From Dysgonomonas sp. HGC4 (lineage in GTDB: Bacteria > Bacteroidota > Bacteroidia > Bacteroidales > Dysgonomonadaceae), in the NCBI RefSeq assembly GCF_001261715.1, contig NZ_CVRU01000123.1:1-44985 (forward strand): a DNA stretch of 44,985 bases, read 5' to 3'. Numbering within the stretch: the first letter of the stretch is position 1; every line of letters begins with the position of its first letter. A program made the translations under genes and the position numbers. Of this stretch, positions 8,097 to 14,453 are shown one piece after another. The notes under the pieces were generated by a model. It had not been told where the DNA came from. It was given only the letters and a program-made list of their open reading frames with translations, and did not search any database.

Positions 8097-9695
8097 ATGG
8101 CGGTTAATAACAATAGTCAACATTTTAGAAGTTGGGTGCCACAATGGTTAGTTTGTGTGGTGGCTTTACTTGTGTTGATTCCCGTAATGCTTATCAATGG
8201 GGCTTATACTGGTAGTAGTATTGATATTTCTGGAGCTTTAGGTGTGTTGTCCGAAGATATAAATATGGCATATTATGCAGCTTCGGCTGGTATGGCGATA
8301 GCATATCCCATTATTCCTCTCATAAAACCTGTTGCAACATCTAAAACTATTATTCTTGTAGTTCTCTTTTGTCAGTTTATATTGAGTTGGATTTGTGCAA
8401 TAACCACCTCTATGGAGGTAATAACTATTTGCAGCTTTTTTATAGGTTACTTTAAAGCATTTACTCTACTGGAAATTATTGCGATAATAATGCCGATTTT
8501 TAGTCCGAGTAATACCCGTAATGAGTTTTATTCTAAATTCTATCCGATCACTTTAACACTGGGGCAGTTGTCTCTTGTGCTTACCGCAGAATTTGCCTAT
8601 CGCTATCAATGGCAGCATATGTACTATTTCTTGATAGCCTTGCTTTTATTTGCTATGGCATTGGTGGTAATATTTATGGCATTCGGACGTAAATTGATTC
8701 GTATTCCATATAAAGAAATAGATTGGTATAGCTTCTTCCAATGTTCACTGCTTTTTATGTGTATACTGTATGTAGTTACTTATGGGAAAACAAATGATTG
8801 GTTTGCTTCAAATAATATAGTGATGGCAGCGGTCTTAATACCTATTGTTGGATGGATGTTTATACGGCGACAGTTAATAACGGATGGTAGACCTTTTGTT
8901 GATCTGAGTGTAATGAAAAATCGAAATTCGGTAGTTGTGTACCTTTTTTCGTTTATAATGATGTTTTTTGCATCCTTTACTATTCTTACAGCCTCTTATG
9001 TGAACTCTGTACTACGATTAGATACTACAAGATCTAATGAGTTGTATTTATTCATGATTCCCGGAATCATTTTAGGTGGATTTATATGCTATTATTTCTT
9101 TAAGAAAGCTATAAGAATGGCTTGGCTTATATTTATCGGCTTTTCATGTTTTACATTGGCTATAGGTTTACTTTATTTTAATGTTGAGCCAATGGGCTTA
9201 TACGAAGATCTTTATATTCCTATGTTTTTGAAAGGTCTTGGCATGCTTATCTTGTTTGTGGCATTAGCAGTTTATGCTATTCAGGGGCTACAACCTGAAC
9301 AACTTATATATAATGCTTTCTTTCTAATAGGATGCCGTTCCGTGCTTGCACCTGCAATAGGTTCCAGTATTCTTACTAACTGGTTGTACCGATTGCAACA
9401 AGAAAACACAGTACATCTGTCTGAAAGCGTAGACCAACTTAATCCATTAGCAAATAGTTTGTATTCACAAACCTATGCAAGCTCTTTACTTAAGGGATTG
9501 AGTGTAGAAGATGCTCAGCGTATGGCTATAAATGCCCTTTATTCGAAAGTGCAGATACAAGCACTTACTATCAGTATAAAAGAAATACTCGGGTATATGT
9601 TAATAATGGGTATTATACTATTGGTTATTATATTGCTGTATTTCTTTAAATATAAACCGGTTACGTTAGTGTCGGTAGGGCGAGATATGCATTAA
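8097..9695 (+). CDS. MFS multidrug transporter, DHA2/EmrB-like
   Basis: A 532-residue integral membrane protein with about 14 hydrophobic segments, the size and topology of the DHA2 (EmrB/QacA) drug-proton antiporters. The canonical motif A (G-x-x-x-D-R-x-G-R-R) in the loop after helix 2 is not evident (PLIKPVATSKTII stands there), so the transport mechanism may differ in detail. A long polar loop before the last helix (about residues 435-495) is typical of the family. It is the last gene of the marR operon, 93 bases after the adaptor gene. Substrate is unknown; drugs, bile acids or fatty acids are possible. Confidence 0.9.
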   Translation: MAVNNNSQHFRSWVPQWLVCVVALLVLIPVMLINGAYTGSSIDISGALGVLSEDINMAYYAASAGMAIAYPIIPLIKPVATSKTIILVVLFCQFILSWICAITTSMEVITICSFFIGYFKAFTLLEIIAIIMPIFSPSNTRNEFYSKFYPITLTLGQLSLVLTAEFAYRYQWQHMYYFLIALLLFAMALVVIFMAFGRKLIRIPYKEIDWYSFFQCSLLFMCILYVVTYGKTNDWFASNNIVMAAVLIPIVGWMFIRRQLITDGRPFVDLSVMKNRNSVVVYLFSFIMMFFASFTILTASYVNSVLRLDTTRSNELYLFMIPGIILGGFICYYFFKKAIRMAWLIFIGFSCFTLAIGLLYFNVEPMGLYEDLYIPMFLKGLGMLILFVALAVYAIQGLQPEQLIYNAFFLIGCRSVLAPAIGSSILTNWLYRLQQENTVHLSESVDQLNPLANSLYSQTYASSLLKGLSVEDAQRMAINALYSKVQIQALTISIKEILGYMLIMGIILLVIILLYFFKYKPVTLVSVGRDMH

Positions 9696-9732
9696 TTATA
9701 AGGAAAATGTTTTTCGTGTAAATTAAATAAGG

Positions 9733-9740
9733 TATCTTTG
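9733..9740 (+). promoter_or_regulatory. Promoter -7 element for the 9769 gene
   Basis: TATCTTTG is an exact TAnnTTTG match 28 bases before the start codon at 9769, showing that this gene can be transcribed apart from the efflux operon that ends at 9695. A -33 match is weak (TTTTCG near 9711). Confidence 0.65.
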
Positions 9741-9768
9741 CAGTTCGGAATTAATATAAATTAAGAAA

Positions 9769-10569
9769 ATGAAAAAGTTTTTATTATTAACGCTTGTTTT
9801 ACTTACAAGTATTGGAGCTATGGCACAAACTGAACCAGCTTATAAAAAAGGTAAATTTTATGCCTTTTGGGGATGGAACAGGGCACATTACACAAACTCA
9901 ACAATACATTTTACCGGAGACGATTACGATTTTACTTTGCATCGTGTTGTTGCTCATGACAAATTGAGTGCAATAAACTATCATAATTATTTACAGCCTA
10001 ATCGTGTAACGATACCTCAAACAAATTTCAAGATCGGATATTTCTTTAAGGATAATATGGCTGTAAATATAGGGGTGGATCACATGAAGTATGTAATGGA
10101 TCAGAATCAGACTGTTAATATTTCAGGAAAGGTAAGACCTGGCTTTGAAGATCACGTAACGCCTGAGGGAACTGTGAGATTGACGGATGATTTTCTAACT
10201 TTCGAACATACAGATGGATTGAACTATATAAATTCAGAATTTGAATATTATCATAACTTCTATAAACATGGTATTCTTAAAATAAATGGAATAGGAGGCG
10301 TGGGAGCCGGTTTTCTATTACCTAAGAGTAATGTAAAGTTGTTTGATGAAGAGAGACATGACGATTTTCATGTGGCTGGATTTGGTTTGAGTGGTAAAAT
10401 TGCTGCCGATGTATTGCTTTGGGATTTATTCTTCCTAAGATGCGAAGGTAAACAAGGGTATATTAATATGCCTAGTATTCGTACAACATCGTCAAGTCGC
10501 GATAAAGCTTCTCAACACTTCTGGTTTGCGCAAGTAAACTTCTTGTTTGGTTTTGCATGGGGGTTCTAA
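9769..10569 (+). CDS. Putative outer-membrane beta-barrel protein
   Basis: A 266-residue protein with a signal peptide (MKKFLLLTLVLLTSIGAMAQ). The mature part has alternating amphipathic strands (GKFYAFWGWNRAHYTNSTI, FKIGYFFKDNMAVNIGVDHM, LKINGIGGVGAGFLLP) and ends in Phe (FGFAWGF), as expected for an outer membrane barrel recognised by the BAM machinery. It is unusually rich in His, Asp and aromatic residues. I do not recognise a named family. It has its own promoter and a shared bidirectional terminator. Function unknown. Confidence 0.7.
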   Translation: MKKFLLLTLVLLTSIGAMAQTEPAYKKGKFYAFWGWNRAHYTNSTIHFTGDDYDFTLHRVVAHDKLSAINYHNYLQPNRVTIPQTNFKIGYFFKDNMAVNIGVDHMKYVMDQNQTVNISGKVRPGFEDHVTPEGTVRLTDDFLTFEHTDGLNYINSEFEYYHNFYKHGILKINGIGGVGAGFLLPKSNVKLFDEERHDDFHVAGFGLSGKIAADVLLWDLFFLRCEGKQGYINMPSIRTTSSSRDKASQHFWFAQVNFLFGFAWGF

Positions 10570-10591
10570 GATAGAAATATCTATAACATAG

Positions 10592-10635
10592 AAGAAGAGA
10601 ATTATTCCATTAAAGGGTAATTCTCTTCTTTTTTT
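10592..10635. terminator. Bidirectional terminator between convergent genes
   Basis: Thirteen-base arms at 10592-10604 and 10618-10630 are perfect complements, with a T run to 10635 on the plus strand and an A run on the other side. It serves the outer-membrane gene on the plus strand and the GNAT gene on the minus strand. Confidence 0.8.
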
Positions 10636-10639
10636 ATTG

Positions 10640-11551
10640 TTAAGTGTGAGACAAGATCGGAAAGATAAGTTTATTCTTCTCAAACAGCTCTTTACTATTA
10701 CCCATCATAAATAGGGTAGTGTCTTCTTCCTTTAAGAGCTTTATTTCATATTTTTCACTATCAATAGGCATGAAGTGCATAATTACATTTTGTATTTGAT
10801 CGGTAATCATTGCACTGATAACAATATTTATATCCTGATCTTCTGTTGATAGAATATCATATAGAATAAGGTCACTTTCGTTATACTCAGCAATAATAAC
10901 TGTATCTATAGATTCAATGTAAAATAGATTGTCTTTGAAGCTAAATTTGTCAAAGTAGTTGCAGTAGAGCATTATTTGCCCTGCGTTATCAACCATAGAA
11001 ACTTTGAATAATGGAACAGCATTCTTTGCCTTGTCGTATAGTAGTTTATAATCATTAGCATTGTCTATGTTCATCTTTCGGACAATGTGAGAAGTTTCTT
11101 TATACTCTAGTTTCTTAATGGCTTGATACTCATTAACAGGAGTAAAACCAAAGAGAGGATAATAATCTAAAACACTATCATTGGCATAGAGATAAATTAG
11201 ATCGGACTTCTCTTTCCATTCCTCTATTACTTTTTCTAAGAGGAATCTGTTTAGTCCCTGTTTTCTATATTCTTCATCAGTACATACTGTACCCAATTGT
11301 ACGAATCGTTTTTTCTTGCCAAGAACAATAAAGTCTATTACACTTACTGTAATATGGGAAACTATTTTGTTGTCGTCAAATAAAGAATACAATAGGCAAT
11401 TATCCTCCCAATGACCACTTTTATACCATTTTTCGAAGTCAAATTTCCAAATCTTCTGGGTTTGAACGTAAAGGCTGTTTCTCAGGACTTCGTTATCTTT
11501 ATAATTAGTGATGTAATTATATTCTTTATTGTTTATCACTACCTTTTGCAT
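10640..11551 (-). CDS. GNAT family N-acetyltransferase
   Basis: A 303-residue cytoplasmic protein. The GNAT core is in the N-terminal half: motif A at residues 88-111 (GTVCTDEEYRKQGLNRFLLE, with the R/Q-x-x-G-x pattern YRKQGLNRF) and a YYPLFGFTPV segment at about 130-139 typical of the C-terminal strand. The rest (about 150-303) is an extra domain of unknown role. Substrate unknown. A good -7 element lies upstream at 11681-11688, giving a leader of about 120 bases. It has no obvious partner among its neighbours. Confidence 0.85.
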   Translation of the reverse strand: MQKVVINNKEYNYITNYKDNEVLRNSLYVQTQKIWKFDFEKWYKSGHWEDNCLLYSLFDDNKIVSHITVSVIDFIVLGKKKRFVQLGTVCTDEEYRKQGLNRFLLEKVIEEWKEKSDLIYLYANDSVLDYYPLFGFTPVNEYQAIKKLEYKETSHIVRKMNIDNANDYKLLYDKAKNAVPLFKVSMVDNAGQIMLYCNYFDKFSFKDNLFYIESIDTVIIAEYNESDLILYDILSTEDQDINIVISAMITDQIQNVIMHFMPIDSEKYEIKLLKEEDTTLFMMGNSKELFEKNKLIFPILSHT

Positions 11552-11680
11552 ATTTCTTTTTTATTTACTGAAAATGATTTACTGAAATCTTTGATGGCAC
11601 TACTTCCTTATTATTACAAGTTATTTGTGTTGTACATACCGAAGTAATAAATAAGACTAAGACCTTAAAATGTTAATTTG

Positions 11681-11688
11681 CAAATGTA
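11681..11688 (-). promoter_or_regulatory. Promoter -7 element of the GNAT gene
   Basis: On the minus strand this reads TACATTTG, matching TAnnTTTG. It lies 130 bases upstream of the start codon at 11551. Confidence 0.5.
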
Positions 11689-11712
11689 TTATTTATAATT
11701 GATCTACTTGGG

Positions 11713-11743
11713 TTGGAAAGAATATAATTAAATCTTAAATTTG
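11713..11743 (+). promoter_or_regulatory. Promoter of the GH20 gene at 11776
   Basis: TTGG at 11713-11716 and TAAATTTG at 11736-11743 are 19 bases apart, fitting the Bacteroidota -33/-7 promoter. The start codon follows 32 bases later. Confidence 0.6.
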
Positions 11744-11775
11744 GATATAGAAACCTTATAATAGCATTTATTACT

Positions 11776-13413
11776 ATGAATACTCGAAAAACACGATTAT
11801 CTACTGTTATCATTCTCATTTTCTCGTTTTTTGCATTATCGGTAAATACCTATGCAAACTCAGATGTAAATGTAATTCCTAAACCTCAAAAAGTATCTTT
11901 GGGAGAAGGCTTTTTTACTTTTAATCCGAAAACAAGCTTACTCTATGCTAGTAATGATCTAAAAGTCATCGCAGGAACATTTCAAAGGACTTTAGAAAAT
12001 GAATTTTCTATTAATACATCTCCTAAGCTAAATGTAAATGGAAAAGCTGTGGCAAACTCTATTGTGCTTCAACTTGATTCTAAATTAGGAAAAGAAGCAT
12101 ATGCACTCGACGTTCAGGCTGATAGGATACTCTGTAAAGCATCCACTGAGGTTGGTTTGTTCTATGCACTTCAGAGTTTAACACAATTGATAAAAATAGA
12201 GAATGGTAAGCAGATTGTCCCCGTTGTATCAATTGAAGATGCTCCCGTGTATGGATGGCGAGGGTACATGCTTGACGAATCGCGCCACTTCATGGGAAAA
12301 GAGGCTGTAAAACAATATCTGGACATAATGGCTCGTTTGAAGCTAAATGTCTTTCATTGGCATTTAACAGATGAACAAGGATGGAGAATCGAAATAAAAA
12401 GATATCCTCTGTTAACTCAAGAAGGCTCAATAGGTAGTTGGAGTGATATTGATGCCCCAAGCACATTTTATACACAAGATGAGATAAAAGAGATAGTTGA
12501 ATATGCCGCTCAACGTCATATTATGGTAGTGCCCGAAATAGATATGCCAGGGCATGCTACGGCAGTAGGGCGTTCGTATCCCGAAGTATCGGGAGGTGGT
12601 GAAGGTCGTTGGAAAGATTTTACCTTTCATCCGGCAAAAGAGGCTACTTATGAATTTATCAGTAATGTTTTTGATGAAATAGTACAGCTATTTCCAGCAC
12701 CATACGTTCATATTGGAGCAGATGAGGTTCATTTTGGAAATCAATCATGGTTTACTGATCCTTTGATGCAGAAATTTATCAAAGATAATAATCTGAAGGA
12801 CGAAATAGGTCTGGAGCATTATTTTGTGCGTAGAGCTTGTGATATTGTAAATGCGAAAGGTCGTAAGATGATTGGGTGGGACGAGATTATAAATACCGGT
12901 GTATCACCAGATAAAGCTATAATAATGTGGTGGAGGCATGATAAACCAGAGTTGTTAACTCAAGCTTTGAATAATGGGTTTGATATTATTCTAACTCCGC
13001 GCATACCTTGCTATTTTGACTTTGTACAAGATGATAGTCATCAAATAGGACGACGTTGGGCTGGTGATTTTAATGAATTGGAAACTGTATACGATTTCTC
13101 AGGAAGTATATCTAAATTAATTGCTAGCCATCCTAAGCAAATATTGGGAATGCAAGCCAATGTATGGACAGAGCGTATTAAGGATAAAGCAAGGCTCGAT
13201 TTTATGACATATCCTCGCTTATTGGCTCTTGCTGAAAATGCTTGGTATGATAATAGTGTGAGCAATAGAAATTACGTTGGTTTTGAGAGTCGTGTAAAAA
13301 TATTTCTCAAGTATTTAGATAAATTCAATATCAAATACTTCAATCCCTTTGATAAAAATTCTACACCTGAACCTTGGGGACCCGATAAGCAAGATGTTTT
13401 AAAAGACGGATAA
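11776..13413 (+). CDS. Beta-N-acetylhexosaminidase, GH20
   Basis: A 545-residue exported enzyme that removes terminal beta-linked GlcNAc or GalNAc from glycans or chitin fragments. It has a signal peptide (residues 1-28, ending near TYANS), an N-terminal GH20b-type domain (about 35-150) and the catalytic TIM barrel from about residue 155 (YGWRGYMLDESRHFMG; FHWHLTDEQGWRIEI). The catalytic Asp-Glu pair is D316-E317 in HIGADE; family GH20 uses substrate-assisted catalysis, with Glu as acid/base. There is no extra C-terminal domain, unlike the second GH20 of this window at 27241. It is monocistronic, with its own promoter. Confidence 0.95.
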   Translation: MNTRKTRLSTVIILIFSFFALSVNTYANSDVNVIPKPQKVSLGEGFFTFNPKTSLLYASNDLKVIAGTFQRTLENEFSINTSPKLNVNGKAVANSIVLQLDSKLGKEAYALDVQADRILCKASTEVGLFYALQSLTQLIKIENGKQIVPVVSIEDAPVYGWRGYMLDESRHFMGKEAVKQYLDIMARLKLNVFHWHLTDEQGWRIEIKRYPLLTQEGSIGSWSDIDAPSTFYTQDEIKEIVEYAAQRHIMVVPEIDMPGHATAVGRSYPEVSGGGEGRWKDFTFHPAKEATYEFISNVFDEIVQLFPAPYVHIGADEVHFGNQSWFTDPLMQKFIKDNNLKDEIGLEHYFVRRACDIVNAKGRKMIGWDEIINTGVSPDKAIIMWWRHDKPELLTQALNNGFDIILTPRIPCYFDFVQDDSHQIGRRWAGDFNELETVYDFSGSISKLIASHPKQILGMQANVWTERIKDKARLDFMTYPRLLALAENAWYDNSVSNRNYVGFESRVKIFLKYLDKFNIKYFNPFDKNSTPEPWGPDKQDVLKDG

Positions 13414-13418
13414 AATAA

Positions 13419-13450
13419 AAAAGAGCTATTCAATATTGAATAGCTCTTTT
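13419..13450. terminator. Bidirectional terminator
   Basis: Two perfect 16-base arms meet at 13434/13435, with A and T runs on the outer flanks. It ends the GH20 gene and, on the other strand, the thioredoxin-like gene whose stop lies at 13453. Confidence 0.85.
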
Positions 13451-13452
13451 AT

Positions 13453-13959
13453 TTACAATGTCTTTTTTTCTAATATTCTGTTCAAATCTTTAGGAGTCAG
13501 ATTAATTGCCATGATGACGCCATTTTCGTCAATCAGGTAATTTTGAAATCCTTTCTCCAGTTGATACTTTTGATAAATTTCAGAATTCGACCCCTTTGTA
13601 TCTAAAAACTGATACCTGTCGTTTATTCCGTCAATACTTAATGTTTTTTCGAATACCGCTTTACTTTTGTCAAATGAGACAGACACCATAACTAATGGGT
13701 GCTTCTCTTTTTGTAAGGTATTCCATAAAAGAACATTTTTCATGTGGGATTCTGCATCGTATGCAGCCCAAAAACTTACCAATACTTTAACTCCTTTCAG
13801 ATGCTCTAAATCGAGCTTCGTGCCTGAATCATTATTGATTTTCAGCTCAGGCATAAGGTCTCCCGGGTAAATACCTTCCGAAATCCTCGAAGTCCTTGGC
13901 GTGTAAGATGATGTTATTAGCACTATCGCTACAAGCAAGAAATACTTCAAATACTTCAT
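13453..13959 (-). CDS. Thioredoxin-fold protein without cysteines, exported
   Basis: A 168-residue protein with an N-terminal signal or anchor (MKYLKYFLLVAIVLITSSYT). The AhpC/TSA-TlpA-like fold is evident: PGDLMPELKINNDSG, then KVLVSFWAAYDAESHMKN at about 58-75, then VMVSVSFDKS and NYLIDENGVIMAINL. In active relatives the segment after SFWA is WCxxC; here residues 64-71 read WAAYDAES, the protein contains no cysteine at all, and the usual cis-Pro before the YLID strand is missing (GFQNYLID). It therefore cannot do thiol-disulfide exchange and may act as a binding or chaperone-like protein. A well-formed promoter and structured leader lie upstream. Confidence 0.85.
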   Translation of the reverse strand: MKYLKYFLLVAIVLITSSYTPRTSRISEGIYPGDLMPELKINNDSGTKLDLEHLKGVKVLVSFWAAYDAESHMKNVLLWNTLQKEKHPLVMVSVSFDKSKAVFEKTLSIDGINDRYQFLDTKGSNSEIYQKYQLEKGFQNYLIDENGVIMAINLTPKDLNRILEKKTL

Positions 13960-13986
13960 AAAATAATATTTTGGTTAGAACTACGA

Positions 13987-14058
13987 CCTTATTCATAGGA
14001 TCACCCTCGGAATAAGGCCTTTCCGATTCTCGGAATGGCCGATTCTACGCTTAGAATC
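13987..14058 (-). promoter_or_regulatory. Three-hairpin 5' leader of the thioredoxin-like gene
   Basis: In transcript order on the minus strand: a 6-bp hairpin (14053-14058 with 14041-14046), an 11-position hairpin with one mismatch and a 3-base loop (14030-14040 with 14016-14026), and an 8-bp hairpin (14010-14017 with 13987-13994). The second and third share two bases, so they either stack or compete. All three fall within the roughly 118-base leader expected from the promoter at 14083-14113. Function is unknown; regulation of translation or stability is inference. Confidence 0.5.
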
Positions 14059-14082
14059 AGTATACTTTTTAATAAAGTGGCA

Positions 14083-14113
14083 CAAAGATACGGCACTTTA
14101 CTCCAAAATCAAA
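14083..14113 (-). promoter_or_regulatory. Promoter of the thioredoxin-like gene
   Basis: On the minus strand, TTTG (14113-14110) is followed after 19 bases by TATCTTTG (14090-14083): an exact fit to the Bacteroidota -33/-7 promoter. Transcription should start near 14077. Confidence 0.7.
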
Positions 14114-14133
14114 ATAGGCTATCTTTATTCTAG

Positions 14134-14224
14134 ATATCGGATTTATAACAATGTTTTGTGCAAAAGGTTTTCAGCCAATATAGATTTTATCTAATAATAA
14201 AGTAACCGATATTCGGTTTTTTTT
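14134..14224 (+). promoter_or_regulatory. Candidate attenuator upstream of pheT
   Basis: AACCGA (14204-14209) and TCGGTT (14213-14218) make a small hairpin followed by T to 14224, like an intrinsic terminator, yet no gene precedes it on this strand. ATATCGG at 14134-14140 could instead pair with CCGATAT at 14206-14212, which would exclude the terminator. Between them, an ATG at 14151 opens a ten-codon frame, MFCAKGFQPI, with two Phe codons. A weak promoter (TTTA at 14097-14100, N19, TATCTTTA at 14120-14127) precedes it. All this is suggestive only. Confidence 0.3.
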
Positions 14225-14277
14225 ACAGCAAAGTGCATGGATAGCCTCTTTTTTTAGGGTAGACAAAGAAAATTTTG

Positions 14278-14285
14278 TAATTTTG
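14278..14285 (+). promoter_or_regulatory. Promoter -7 element upstream of pheT
   Basis: TAATTTTG matches TAnnTTTG, 168 bases before the pheT start codon. A T run near 14251 is the only -33 candidate. The rest of the 494-base divergent region 13960-14453 holds the leader and attenuator candidates listed separately and no gene. Confidence 0.5.
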
Positions 14286-14453
14286 GCGGACTGAAAGTCT
14301 CATATCTTCTTACCTCTTTTATTTATAGATAAAACTGTTGTAGAAAGCTATATTCTGAGAATATACTCATGGGATGTTTACTCTGGCTTTAAAAGAAATA
14401 GTATTATATAAAATATAAACAGCTAATAAGTTAGCTAAGAAACAATTTGGAAT

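Noticed and set aside
13987-14058. tRNA or other known structured RNA
   Set aside because: The three hairpins do not form a cloverleaf, and there is no T-loop sequence or acceptor stem; kept as an unknown leader.
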